The position numbers were made by a program, and so were the translations under genes. Below the pieces are notes generated by a model, which worked only from the letters and a program-made list of their open reading frames with translations, did not search any database and was not told the origin of the DNA. Below are positions 50,891 to 59,075 of a stretch of 64,000 bases of DNA, one piece after another; positions within the stretch are counted from its first letter, which is position 1, and each line of letters begins with the position of its first letter. Source of the DNA: an uncultured Eubacteriales bacterium (lineage in GTDB: Bacteria > Bacillota > Clostridia > Oscillospirales > Acutalibacteraceae). The stretch is taken from contig CAKSEH010000010.1 of the NCBI GenBank assembly GCA_934446475.1, positions 1-64,000 of the forward strand, given 5' to 3'.

Positions 50891-51721
50891 TTACTTAGTG
50901 CGACGCTTTACAATATACTTATTGCTCTGCTTATTCTTCTGACGGGTCTTATAACCGAGAGTAGGCTTACCCCAGGGGGTAACAGGTCCGGGACGACCGA
51001 CAGGTGACTTACCTTCACCACCGCCGTGGGGGTGATCGCAGGGGTTCATTACGGAACCTCTTACGGTAGGTCTCCAACCCATATGGCGCTTACGACCGGC
51101 TTTACCGTAGTTTACATTTGCGTGCTCGGGATTCGAAACAACGCCGACTGTTGCCATACAGCTCTCGGGAACATTACGAAGTTCGCCTGAGGGCAGACGC
51201 AAAAGCGCCATTCCGTTTTCCTTTGCCATAAGCTGAGCCATATTGCCGGCGCTGCGGGCAAGCTGAGCGCCCTTGCCGGGATAAAGCTCGACATTATGAA
51301 GGAATGTACCGACCGGTATATTAACGAGCGGCAGTGCATTGCCGGGCTTTATATCCGCATCGGGACCGCTTACTATCTTATCTCCTACCTTAAGGTCCTG
51401 AGGAGCTATGATGTAACGCTTCTCACCGTCCTCATACTGAACGAGGGCTATGAAAGCCGAACGGTTCGGGTCATACTCAAGAGTAAGAACTGTAGCGGAT
51501 ACACCGAAACGCTCTCTCTTGAAATCGATGACTCTGTACTTTCTTCTGTTTCCGCCGCCTCTGTGACGAACGGTTATTCTGCCGTAGCTGTTGCGTCCGG
51601 CATTCTTTTTAATAGGTTCAAGCAGGCTTCTTTCGGGGGCTACCTTTGACAGCTCGGAATAATCCATAGTCGTCATATTACGGCGGCCGTTCGAAGTCGG
51701 CTTATAATGCTTTATTGCCAT
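50891..51721 (-). CDS. rplB: ribosomal protein L2
   Basis: A 276-residue protein needed for peptidyl transfer and subunit joining: MAIKHYKPTSNGRRNMTTMDYS, YDPNRSAFIALVQYEDGEKRYI, and the C-terminal VMNPCDHPHGGGEGKSPVGR. ATG at 51721 is preferred to a GTG at 51730, which lies only one base from the AGGAG site. Confidence 0.97.
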   Translation of the reverse strand: MAIKHYKPTSNGRRNMTTMDYSELSKVAPERSLLEPIKKNAGRNSYGRITVRHRGGGNRRKYRVIDFKRERFGVSATVLTLEYDPNRSAFIALVQYEDGEKRYIIAPQDLKVGDKIVSGPDADIKPGNALPLVNIPVGTFLHNVELYPGKGAQLARSAGNMAQLMAKENGMALLRLPSGELRNVPESCMATVGVVSNPEHANVNYGKAGRKRHMGWRPTVRGSVMNPCDHPHGGGEGKSPVGRPGPVTPWGKPTLGYKTRQKNKQSNKYIVKRRTK

Positions 51722-51818
51722 TTGTTTCACTCTCCTGTTTAGGCTTAGCGAAGCTTAACTTCTAAGCTTCATACATCACCGGAAATCTCTTTCTTATTTG
51801 ATTTCCCGTACGGGCGGC

Positions 51819-52112
51819 TTACATAAGACCGTCGAAGAACTCTATCGGCTTGGAATCGGGCTTTAAGGTTACTATTGCTTTCTTATAGGAAGCGGTTGTT
51901 CCCTCATAGCGGCCCATTCTCTTTGCCTTGCCACGCACGTTAACGGTGTTTACCTTGGCAACGTCAACCTTGAACAGCTCTTTAACAGCATCTGCTATCT
52001 GATACTTGTTAGCGTCCTTGGCGACCTTGAAGGTGTATTTCTTGCCGGCTATGCCCGACATACTCTTTTCGGTTATTACCGGAGCAATAATGATATCCTG
52101 TGCGGTTTTCAT
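51819..52112 (-). CDS. rplW: ribosomal protein L23
   Basis: A 97-residue exit-tunnel protein that docks trigger factor and SRP: APVITEKSMSGIAGKKYTFKVAKDANK, VDVAKVNTVNVRGKAKRMGRYEG. Overlaps rplD by one base. Confidence 0.97.
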   Translation of the reverse strand: MKTAQDIIIAPVITEKSMSGIAGKKYTFKVAKDANKYQIADAVKELFKVDVAKVNTVNVRGKAKRMGRYEGTTASYKKAIVTLKPDSKPIEFFDGLM

Positions 52113-52735
52113 TATGCGTACACCTCCTCGAATTTCTCTACTGCTGACTTAACCATTACCAGAGTATCTGCTTGGATAATGTCATAGGTATTAACGGTGT
52201 TTACCTGAGCGGACTTAGCGCCCTCGATATTTGCAATGCTCTTTACTGCGAAAGAGTTGTTATCGCCGAGAACGATAAGAACCTTCTTCTGTGCGCCGAT
52301 CGCCTTAAGACAGTCGGCAATGACCTTTGTTTTGTAGGTTTCAACCTTAAGCTCATCAAGCACTATCATATTGCCTGTGGCAACCTTATCGGAAAGTGCA
52401 GACTTAAGAGCCAGACGGCGAACCTTTTTGTTAAGGGAATAAGAATAATCTCTCGGCTTCGGAGCGTGAACAATACCGCCGTGCCTCCACTGAGGAGCTC
52501 TTATTGAGCCCTGTCTTGCGTGGCCTGTGCCCTTCTGTCTCCACGGCTTCTTACCGCCGCCGGAAACCTCTGTACGGGTCAGGGTGGACTGTGTGCCCTG
52601 GCGCTGGTTTGCAAGGAAATTTACGACTGCCATATGCATTACTGCTTCATTCGGAACTATACCGAAGATACCGTCGCTCAAAGCCATCTCGCCTACGCTC
52701 TTGCCTGTCATATCAACAACTGCTATATTTGGCAT
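52112..52735 (-). CDS. rplD: ribosomal protein L4
   Basis: A 207-residue protein: RQGTQSTLTRTEVSGGGKKPWRQKGTGHARQGSIRAPQWRHGG is the long loop reaching into the tunnel. In gamma-proteobacteria L4 represses the S10 operon through its leader; whether this holds here is unknown. I choose ATG 52735 (AGGAG 10 bases upstream) over TTG 52741, which is only 4 bases from the site. Confidence 0.96.
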   Translation of the reverse strand: MPNIAVVDMTGKSVGEMALSDGIFGIVPNEAVMHMAVVNFLANQRQGTQSTLTRTEVSGGGKKPWRQKGTGHARQGSIRAPQWRHGGIVHAPKPRDYSYSLNKKVRRLALKSALSDKVATGNMIVLDELKVETYKTKVIADCLKAIGAQKKVLIVLGDNNSFAVKSIANIEGAKSAQVNTVNTYDIIQADTLVMVKSAVEKFEEVYA

Positions 52736-52754
52736 ACTCAATACACTCCTTCCC

Positions 52755-53387
52755 TTAAGCCTTTACGCTGTCGAAAAGAACTACTATTCCGCCCTTGGGT
52801 CCGGGAACCGCACCCTTGACTGCGATGATGTTCTTTTCTGCGTCAACTTTAACTACGCTGAGGTTCTGAACCGTTACACGCTCATTACCGAGGTGACCTG
52901 CCATCTTCTTGCCCTTGAAAACACGGGAAGGTGTGGAGCAGGCGCCGAGCGAACCGCCGTGACGGTGAACGGGACCGGTACCGTGAGTTTCCTTAAGGCG
53001 GTGGAAGTTCCAGCGCTTTATCGTGCCGGCATATCCCTTACCTTTTGAGGTTCCTCTTGCGTCTACCGAGTCACCCTCGGCAAATATATCGGCCTTTATA
53101 AGGTCGCCGACGTTGAGTGCCGAAGTATCCTCTAAGCGGAATTCACGCAAAACCTTCTTGGGCGCTACATCGCCCTTTGCAAAGTGGCCCTTCATAGGAC
53201 CGTTTACCTTTGAAGCCTTCAGATCGCCGAAGCCTATCTGAACCGCCTCATAGCCGTCGTTCTCAACGGTTTTCTTCTGTGATACGACGCAGGGACCTGC
53301 TTCGATAACAGTAACCGGAACGACATTACCGTTTGCATCAAAAAGCTGAGTCATACCGAGCTTCTTGCCAACGATTGCCTTTTTCAT
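52755..53387 (-). CDS. rplC: ribosomal protein L3
   Basis: A 210-residue protein that starts 50S assembly: MKKAIVGKKLGMTQLFDANGNVVPVTVIEAGPC, SKGKGYAGTIKRWNFHRLKETHGTGPVHRHGGSLGACSTPSRVFKGKKMAGHLG. Normal length. About 80 bases separate it from rpsJ. Confidence 0.98.
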   Translation of the reverse strand: MKKAIVGKKLGMTQLFDANGNVVPVTVIEAGPCVVSQKKTVENDGYEAVQIGFGDLKASKVNGPMKGHFAKGDVAPKKVLREFRLEDTSALNVGDLIKADIFAEGDSVDARGTSKGKGYAGTIKRWNFHRLKETHGTGPVHRHGGSLGACSTPSRVFKGKKMAGHLGNERVTVQNLSVVKVDAEKNIIAVKGAVPGPKGGIVVLFDSVKA

Positions 53388-53466
53388 TGTTTTTTCCTCC
53401 TTTGGTTATTGGTCAGCCATTTCGCTGACTTGACCGGGCCGGTGACGCTTTAATATAAGGTGTTTA

Positions 53467-53778
53467 TTAAAGCTTTATTTCGATCTCTACACCGGCGGGG
53501 AGCTCAAGATTTGTCAGAGCTTCAACGGTTTTGTTTGAAGGCCTGATTACATCTATAAGCCTTTTGTGTGTCCTCATTTCGAACTGCTCACGGCTGTCCT
53601 TATACTTATGGACGGCACGGAGAATGGTAACGATTTCCTTTTCGGTGGGGAGCGGTACGGGACCGGACACCCTTGAGCCTGTACGTTTAGCGGTTTCCAC
53701 TATTTTCTCAGCGGACTGGTCTACAAGCGCATGATCGTAACCTTTGATACGAATTCGGATTTTTTCTTTCACTGCCAT
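53467..53778 (-). CDS. rpsJ: ribosomal protein S10
   Basis: A 103-residue protein (NusE in antitermination): MAVKEKIRIRIKGYDHALVDQSAEKIVETAKRTG, GPVPLPTEKEIVTILR, FEMRTHKRLIDVI. ATG at 53778 has AAGGAGG 10 bases before it. The frame open to 53925 is just read-through into the leader. First gene of the superoperon; rpsL, rpsG, fusA and tuf are not upstream here. Confidence 0.97.
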   Translation of the reverse strand: MAVKEKIRIRIKGYDHALVDQSAEKIVETAKRTGSRVSGPVPLPTEKEIVTILRAVHKYKDSREQFEMRTHKRLIDVIRPSNKTVEALTNLELPAGVEIEIKL

Positions 53779-54053
53779 GTGAAAATTCGCCTCCTTGATT
53801 AGTTGGCGGGCAAAACTTACACCGTGCCGTGTATTTCTTTTCGGCACAATATAAAACCGGCATTGCTGGGGTTGCAGACAATTCCGGACAGCGCCCTCAA
53901 GGCGCCGTTGCACAAGGACTCGCAAGTTATCCCTATGCCTTCCAAAGTTCTTTCGCCCGGTTTAAAATCGGACATACTCCGCAGAAATTTCCCGACGCTG
54001 CGGCCGGCCACCTCCTGCATCAACGCATGTTTACGCTGCTTTTACACAGCGTG
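53779..54053 (-). promoter_or_regulatory. long structured leader of the S10 superoperon
   Basis: About 275 nt between promoter and rpsJ. On the minus strand it contains stems such as gtgccg ... cggcac (a 12-nt loop, near 53826-53849), cggcgcc-ttga-gggcgctg (53890-53909) inside a longer pairing of gtgcaac with the gttgcag segment, and a GC-rich block near 53990-54010. A 68-codon open frame (53817-54023) shows no family and I do not call it. The length and folding suggest an autoregulatory ribosomal-protein leader, type unknown. Confidence 0.55.
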
Positions 54054-54060
54054 CCTTGAT

Positions 54061-54089
54061 ATAATATCATAAACTGCGCAAAAATACAA
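54061..54089 (-). promoter_or_regulatory. sigma-A promoter of the S10 superoperon
   Basis: On the minus strand TTGTAT (54089-54084), 17 bases, TATTAT (54066-54061). Upstream is an A/T-rich stretch that could act as an UP element (long A run near 54091-54110). Confidence 0.75.
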
Positions 54090-54178
54090 GTTTTTTTTAC
54101 AAAAAAGTTCTCAGAGTTTTCACAAAGTTTACGCTTTGTTTTTGTGCATATTGACAGCAGCCTTTATTGCCGTTTATG

Positions 54179-55036
54179 CTAACTCTTATGCGGTTTAAAA
54201 CCTTCTCCTATAATCTCGCCCGCATCGCAGATAAAAATAAATGCGGTTGGGTCGAATTCTTCGGCTATCGAATAAAGCGCCGATACCTCCTGAATTCTGA
54301 GCACGCACATAAGCAGATTTTTCTCTTTTCCCGTGTATCCGCCGGTCGCCCTTATAAGTGTTGCGCCTCTTCTCATTCTCTCACCGACGGCTTTGCCGAT
54401 ATCCGCCGCACGGTCGGTCACAATATAAACGATTTTACCCCTGTCGGCTCCGTAGAGCATAGCGTCAAGCATCTTGGACGAGGCATAAAGCGACATAACG
54501 GAATAAAGCGCACTCTCGGCATTCTTATAAACAACGGCTGCAAGTGCTATTACTGCAGCGTCCATAAAAAGTATGAGTCTGCCGACGCTTATATGCCTGA
54601 ATTTAGAGTTGACAAGCTTTGCTATTATATCCACTCCGCCCGTGGTCGCTCCACGCAGAAGTATCAGACTCATGCCGAGACCCATAAGTATTCCGCCGAA
54701 TATTCCGGCAAGTATCTTATCGGTCTTAAGCGGCGGCAGAATATATTCGGTGAGCGAGAGCACCGCCGAGAGCATAACTGTAACGAGGGCTGTTTTTGCA
54801 ATAAATTCCTTGCCGAACTTTAAAAATCCGAGTATTAAAACGGGAATATTTATAACAAGCAAAACCATTCCGCTCTTAAAGCCCAAAAGATAGGTTATAA
54901 TAGTTGCAATACCGGTAAATCCGCCGGGGGATATCTCGTTCGGTGTTATAAAAACCGTTACACCGACGGAATAAACAAAACATCCCGAAATATAAAACAA
55001 AAAAGTTGACAGCGTTCGGAGAGCTTTTTTGCGCAT
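54179..55036 (-). CDS. YitT family membrane protein
   Basis: A 285-residue protein with five to six membrane helices in the first two thirds (ITPNEISPGGFTGIATIITYLLG and LRGATTGGVDIIAKLVNSKF mark the DUF161 part) and a soluble C-terminal DUF2179 domain (IVYIVTDRAADIGKAVGERMRRGATLIRATGGYTGKEKNLLMCV). Function not established; some members have been linked to transport. It ends about 90 bases upstream of the S10 promoter and reads towards it. Confidence 0.9.
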   Translation of the reverse strand: MRKKALRTLSTFLFYISGCFVYSVGVTVFITPNEISPGGFTGIATIITYLLGFKSGMVLLVINIPVLILGFLKFGKEFIAKTALVTVMLSAVLSLTEYILPPLKTDKILAGIFGGILMGLGMSLILLRGATTGGVDIIAKLVNSKFRHISVGRLILFMDAAVIALAAVVYKNAESALYSVMSLYASSKMLDAMLYGADRGKIVYIVTDRAADIGKAVGERMRRGATLIRATGGYTGKEKNLLMCVLRIQEVSALYSIAEEFDPTAFIFICDAGEIIGEGFKPHKS

Positions 55037-55137
55037 AAAATCAGTCCTATCAATAAACTTTAAAGCTTTGCACCCAACCTAAAAATACCGTTGCGTTGCA
55101 AGAGGAGGGGCACTGCCAAAATCGAAGCGGTTTATTT

Positions 55138-55169
55138 AAAAAAAGCATTGTACCCTGATTGTATTGTCT
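55138..55169 (+). repeat. solo R3 end
   Basis: The sequence aaaaaaagcattgtaccctg and the following attgtattgtct match the right end of the R3 element at 6709-6740 over about 31 bases. No left partner is found within the gap, so this is a remnant. It lies in the 428-base gap between yitT and mrnC, which also holds R2 copy D and no gene. Confidence 0.7.
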
Positions 55170-55302
55170 GACCAAAATATGTAAATATGCGCAAAAACCG
55201 AAAGGAAAGGATAGAAAATGCGGCGTTACCGCCGCAAAATCATTTTTTAAGTTTACTTACACACCGAAAGCTGCTTTTATGTTATTCTTATTATCGCTCG
55301 GG

Positions 55303-55475
55303 AATTTAAATCGAAGCAACGCTCTTCTTTGTTTGCAGGGAGCAGGCTTGCAACTGATTGCAAGCAAAGCAAAGGGGCGTTAGCTCTTAAAGGTTTGAGT
55401 GGAATATTAAACTCCTATATCAGAAACTGAAATACCTCCGCCTTAAATGGCAGAGGCATCTGCATCAGATTATAT
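55303..55475 (+). repeat. R2 structured repeat, copy D
   Basis: Opens aatttaaatcgaagcaacgctc, has gcttgcaactgattgcaagc, a hairpin ggggc-gtta-gctct, and a 3' stem tacctccgcc / ggcagaggcat with flanks actgaaa and ctgcatcagattatat. The right end overlaps the last codons of mrnC. Confidence 0.7.
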
Positions 55476-55827
55476 GGGAAAAAAGTTCCTTTATCCGCTC
55501 GTTATCGCCCTTTAGATGAAGAAATCCGAAAATGCACTCGAATCCTGTTGCGGTGTGATACTGAGCGGGTGTGGAATTTTTCGGCACGTTTCCGGTGTGA
55601 AAATTTCTGCCTCTTTTAAAGACCGAGAGCTCGGTCTCGGTTAAAAAAGGCTCTATTTTCTTAAATGCCTCTGCCTGAGCAGGGGCGCAAACAAGCTTTA
55701 CCGAAAAATTATGCAGCTCGCCCGACGGCCGATTTACCGAAGCCGTGTACTCCCTTACAAGAAGTTCGTAAACAGCGTCCCCCACGAAGGCAAGCACCGA
55801 GGGACTTAACAAATTCACATTTTCCAT
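55465..55827 (-). CDS. mrnC: Mini-ribonuclease III
   Basis: A 120-residue RNase III domain without a double-strand RNA-binding domain, acting in 23S rRNA 3' maturation. The catalytic block is LAFVGDAVYELLVREY (Asp and Glu near residues 17-21), with GRNFHTGNVPKNSTPAQYHTATGFECIFGFLHL further on. The last codons CAT ATA ATC TGA coincide with the right end of R2 copy D, so the C-terminus (HII) is from the repeat. Confidence 0.92.
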   Translation of the reverse strand: MENVNLLSPSVLAFVGDAVYELLVREYTASVNRPSGELHNFSVKLVCAPAQAEAFKKIEPFLTETELSVFKRGRNFHTGNVPKNSTPAQYHTATGFECIFGFLHLKGDNERIKELFSHII

Positions 55828-55902
55828 AACCGTTATCTCTCATTGGCCAAAGGCAGCCGAAAATACGCCGTTTTGTACGATTTCAGTATATTTTTGCTTT
55901 CC

Positions 55903-57177
55903 TTAAGGCACATAATCAAATTCAACATCGTAAACGCTTACCGTGTCGCCCTCTTTTACGCCTGCCTTTTTAAGTGCATCTATAATTCCGCTTGAACGGA
56001 GGACACGCTCAAAATACTGAAGCGATTCGTAGTCATCGGGGTCTACGGTATTCATAATATCAAGCAGCCAGTCGGCGTCCTCAACGAAATAAACGCCGTC
56101 GCAGGCTCTTATGCTGAATGTTCTCTTTTGCTTTAAGGTATAATCCGTTTCGGGTTTCGGCTGAGCCTCATAGGTTTTTATGGGGGGCAGCTTTGAAAGG
56201 CTCTCGGCAACGGATTTGATAAGTTCGTCCGTACCCTCGGCAATTGCCGCCATAACAGGGAAGAACTTATAGCCTTTATCCTCAAAATACGACCTGAGCT
56301 CATTTATCTTTTCTTCGCCGCAAAGGTCGCATTTATTTGCAACAACTATCTGCGGACGCTCTTTAAGTTCTTCGCTGAACGATTCAAGCTCTTTATTTAT
56401 TGTATTAAAATCTTCTATGGGGTCTCTGCCCTCACTGCCCGAAGCGTCTATCACGTGCAGGAGCAGCCTGCAGCGTTCAACGTGGCGCAGAAATTCGTGA
56501 CCTAATCCGACTCCTTCACCTGCGCCCTCTATAAGTCCGGGAATATCCGCCATAACAAACGATGCACCCTGCGCAGCTCTCACCACGCCGAGCACGGGGG
56601 TGAGGGTGGTAAAGTGATAATTTGCGATTTTCGGTTTTGCCTCGCTCACCACCGATATAAGGGTCGATTTTCCGACATTCGGAAATCCGATAAGCCCCAC
56701 ATCGGCAAGGAGTTTAAGTTCTAAGGTTACATCAAGTTCTTCTCCGGGAGTTCCGTTTTTGGCAAATCTCGGCACCTGACGGGTGGGTGTTGCAAAATGC
56801 GTGTTCCCCCAGCCGCCGTTTCCGCCCTTTGCTATAACAACGGGATCGTCTCCCGAAACATCAGCTATTATTCTGCCTGTTTCGGCATCCTTGACAACAG
56901 TGCCCCTCGGAACGCTTATTACAAGATCGGGCGCTTTTTTGCCGGAACAGCGTGAGGCTGCGCCGTTTGCTCCGGACTGAGCGCAATATTTCCTTTTATA
57001 CCGGAAATCGGCAAGTGTTGAAAGGTTATCGTCCGCCTTAAAAACAATGCTGCCGCCCTTGCCGCCGTCACCGCCGTCCGGTCCGCCTGCGGCAACATAT
57101 TTTTCTCTGTGAAACGAGACTGCGCCGTTTCCGCCGTTTCCCGCTTTCAAGTGAATTTTAGCTATATCAACAAACAT
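55903..57177 (-). CDS. obgE: GTPase ObgE (Obg/CgtA)
   Basis: A 424-residue GTPase tied to 50S assembly and stress response. The Gly-rich Obg fold comes first (KAGNGGNGAVSFHREKYVAAGGPDGGDGG), then the G domain (GFPNVGKSTLI, DIPGLIEGA, NKCDL), and the C-terminal OCT domain (about residues 345-424) found in Gram-positive forms. Gene order mrnC, obgE, DUF2007, rpmA, prp, rplU is on one strand. Confidence 0.97.
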   Translation of the reverse strand: MFVDIAKIHLKAGNGGNGAVSFHREKYVAAGGPDGGDGGKGGSIVFKADDNLSTLADFRYKRKYCAQSGANGAASRCSGKKAPDLVISVPRGTVVKDAETGRIIADVSGDDPVVIAKGGNGGWGNTHFATPTRQVPRFAKNGTPGEELDVTLELKLLADVGLIGFPNVGKSTLISVVSEAKPKIANYHFTTLTPVLGVVRAAQGASFVMADIPGLIEGAGEGVGLGHEFLRHVERCRLLLHVIDASGSEGRDPIEDFNTINKELESFSEELKERPQIVVANKCDLCGEEKINELRSYFEDKGYKFFPVMAAIAEGTDELIKSVAESLSKLPPIKTYEAQPKPETDYTLKQKRTFSIRACDGVYFVEDADWLLDIMNTVDPDDYESLQYFERVLRSSGIIDALKKAGVKEGDTVSVYDVEFDYVP

Positions 57178-57309
57178 TTATCTCTCAATTCCTTAATAAG
57201 TCCGAACCCGTTTTATCTTTACGGATTTTCCGCACTTCATTATTAAAATACCTTTTGATCGGAAAACAGACTGCGTTTTGCGCCTTTGCTCTGCAAAAAT
57301 CAAAGTATA

Positions 57310-57367
57310 ACCTATCGCTCCCTTGTGTGACTTACAAGCAGAGCAGAGTGTTGCTCCGATTTGAAAA
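57310..57367 (-). repeat. R2 fragment, copy E
   Basis: Minus strand: ttcaaatcggagcaacactctgctctgc, then cacacaagggagcg, equal to the first part of R2. The later hairpins are gone. Rest of the 325-base gap (57178-57502) shows no gene and no clear terminator. Confidence 0.5.
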
Positions 57368-57502
57368 TAAACAGGCTCAAACAGTATGAGTTTTTAAACC
57401 GATTTTATGCAGGAAAAAGCTGCAAAGCCCTGACGCCTTACAAAAAAGACTCAAAGCAAAACTTTAAAGGGTGACGGAAAATCGCAATAGGTTCGGTTTT
57501 CG

Positions 57503-57883
57503 TCAGTCCGTATCCTCGGACTCATCATATTCAGCCGAGCTTTCAAGCGCCTTTTCATATATTTCCTGTGCTCTTTCAAGATTTTCCTCAGCAACATAAA
57601 TATTTATTGCCGCAAATCCGCCGCCGAACATCAGGCGCATACCCGTTTCTCCGTTTTCCTCGTCGCAGGTATGTTCTATTCCGTTTTCTTTAAGCATATC
57701 GCAAAATATTTCTGCCGTTATAACATCCTCGGCGGACGCAGCGAGCACCGGATTATCTATAATTACCTCTACCGCATCGTCATTTCCGTTCTCTTCCTCA
57801 TCCAAAACAAGCTCCGCTCCGCAGATGGGGCAAAGCTCCGCATCATCCTCACACTCTGCATTGCACACGTGACAAAGTTTCAT
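57503..57883 (-). CDS. zinc-ribbon and DUF2007 domain protein
   Basis: A 126-residue protein: zinc ribbon (CHVCNAECEDDAELCPICG, residues 4-22), acidic linker, then a DUF2007-like domain (AASAEDVITAEIFCDMLKENGIEHTCDEE... IYVAEENLERAQEIYEKAL). DUF2007 proteins are thought to sense or bind small ligands, unproven. Highly acidic overall. AAGGAGG lies 9 bases before the ATG. Confidence 0.75.
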   Translation of the reverse strand: MKLCHVCNAECEDDAELCPICGAELVLDEEENGNDDAVEVIIDNPVLAASAEDVITAEIFCDMLKENGIEHTCDEENGETGMRLMFGGGFAAINIYVAEENLERAQEIYEKALESSAEYDESEDTD

Positions 57884-57930
57884 AAAAGCGGCCTCCTTTT
57901 GATACAGTAATATTATTTGCCTTGAAAATC

Positions 57931-57966
57931 AAAAAATCCGGACAGCATCTATCCTGCCGCCCGGAT
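57931..57966 (-). terminator. terminator of rplU-prp-rpmA
   Basis: On the minus strand ATCCGG ... CCGGAT with an inner cag/ctg pairing, followed by a run of six T (the a run at 57931-57936). It lies 14 bases after the rpmA stop. Confidence 0.8.
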
Positions 57967-57979
57967 ATGGTTTTGAAAA

Positions 57980-58264
57980 TTACTGCTCGACAGCGTAGAT
58001 GCTGACCTGCTTGCGGTCTCTTCCTACACGTTCGAACTTTACCTTACCGTCAATAAGAGCGAAAAGGGTGTCATCAGAACCCCTGCCTACATTGTTTCCG
58101 GCGTGGATATGAGTTCCTCTCTGGCGAACTAAGATGTTACCTGCGAGAACCGACTGACCGTCTGCCCTCTTAACACCGAGACGCTTTGATTCGCTGTCTC
58201 TTCCGTTCTTTGTTGAGCCCATTCCTTTTTTATGAGCGAACAACTGAATGTTTATCTTCAACAT
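57980..58264 (-). CDS. rpmA: ribosomal protein L27, with Prp-cleaved leader
   Basis: A 94-residue protein. It starts MLKINIQLFAHKKGMGSTKNGRDS; the first nine residues are the Firmicutes extension that Prp removes after the Phe, exposing AHKKG. VLAGNILVRQRGTHIHAGNNVGRG is the core. GGAGG 12 bases before the ATG. The processing gene prp is directly upstream. Confidence 0.96.
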   Translation of the reverse strand: MLKINIQLFAHKKGMGSTKNGRDSESKRLGVKRADGQSVLAGNILVRQRGTHIHAGNNVGRGSDDTLFALIDGKVKFERVGRDRKQVSIYAVEQ

Positions 58265-58272
58265 AATGTGAT

Positions 58273-58590
58273 CTACACCTCCGTAATTACTCTGATACGG
58301 TCCCCGTATTGCTCGCAAAGCCCGTTTATATGAAGCTCGAATCCCTTGAGGACAGCTCTTGCCGCATCCGTCGGTCTTGCAACGGTGAAATCAAGATATC
58401 CGTCTCTCATCTCGGACTTGCAGCTGCATTTAAGAACTTCTTCCACGGTGTTTGCCGCCATAATGGCCGCAGAGGACACCGCTGCGCATACGGTTTTACC
58501 TATTACATCGTCACAGTCAAACGAACTGTGACCCTTTAACTCAAAGCCTGAAAGGCCTTCGCCGTCGGTTTTAAGCTTAACAACAGTCAT
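58273..58590 (-). CDS. prp: ribosomal-processing cysteine protease Prp
   Basis: A 105-residue cysteine protease that cuts the N-terminal extension of L27. The catalytic His is in LKGHSSFDCDDVIG and the Cys in VCAAVSSAAIMAAN. Between rplU and rpmA, as in Bacillus and Staphylococcus. Three bases separate it from rplU. Confidence 0.95.
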   Translation of the reverse strand: MTVVKLKTDGEGLSGFELKGHSSFDCDDVIGKTVCAAVSSAAIMAANTVEEVLKCSCKSEMRDGYLDFTVARPTDAARAVLKGFELHINGLCEQYGDRIRVITEV

Positions 58591-58593
58591 TTC

Positions 58594-58899
58594 TTAACCT
58601 ATCTCGGTTATCTTGACCATTGTATAAGGCTGCCTATGACCCATTTTGCGGGCGCTGCTTTTCTTGGGCTTATAGGTAAATACGGTTACTTTCTTGCCCT
58701 TGCCGTTTTTAACTACGGTTCCCTTTACGAAAGCATCTTTAACATAAGGCTTGCCTACCTTTAAGGTCTTGTTGTTTACCGCAACTACCTTATCGAAGGT
58801 TACTTCCTCGTCTGCCTCGGCTGCGAGCTTTTCAACATAAATAGTGTCGCCGTTTTCTACACGGTACTGCTTGCCGCCGGTTTCAATGATTGCATACAT
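58594..58899 (-). CDS. rplU: ribosomal protein L21
   Basis: A 101-residue protein: MYAIIETGGKQYRVENGDTIYVEKL, KVTVFTYKPKKSSARKMGHRQPYTMVKITEI. First gene of the rplU-prp-rpmA unit. Confidence 0.97.
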   Translation of the reverse strand: MYAIIETGGKQYRVENGDTIYVEKLAAEADEEVTFDKVVAVNNKTLKVGKPYVKDAFVKGTVVKNGKGKKVTVFTYKPKKSSARKMGHRQPYTMVKITEIG

Positions 58900-58990
58900 T
58901 TTTCTTACACCTACCTGATATAAACAGTCTCGCTAAAGACGGGCGCATACCCTTAAAAAGAGCACAACTTAAGAAGCCCGCAATATGCGG
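58900..58990 (-). promoter_or_regulatory. leader of rplU, possible L21 leader RNA
   Basis: About 90 nt between promoter and rplU. On the minus strand it begins with a stem aagcc-gca-tat-tgc-gg(g)ctt and has further short pairings (gggta...gcgcccg region). Firmicutes rplU genes often carry an L21 autoregulatory leader; the position fits, but I have not matched it to the known consensus. Confidence 0.5.
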
Positions 58991-58997
58991 CTTGAGT

Positions 58998-59026
58998 ATT
59001 TTACCACACAAAAAGCCGATTGTCAA
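58998..59026 (-). promoter_or_regulatory. sigma-A promoter of rplU
   Basis: TTGACA (59026-59021), 17 bases, TAAAAT (59003-58998) on the minus strand: a near-consensus promoter. Confidence 0.85.
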
Positions 59027-59075
59027 GCAATTTATGCGATAAAATACGGTTATTTATCTGCAAAGCTTTAAAAGT

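Noticed and set aside
53817..54023. 68-codon frame in the S10 leader
   Set aside because: No family, poor start context, and the bases are better explained by leader stems. It could be reconsidered if a leader peptide were conserved.
54167..54823. 218-codon plus-strand frame
   Set aside because: Antisense to yitT with no recognisable protein pattern.
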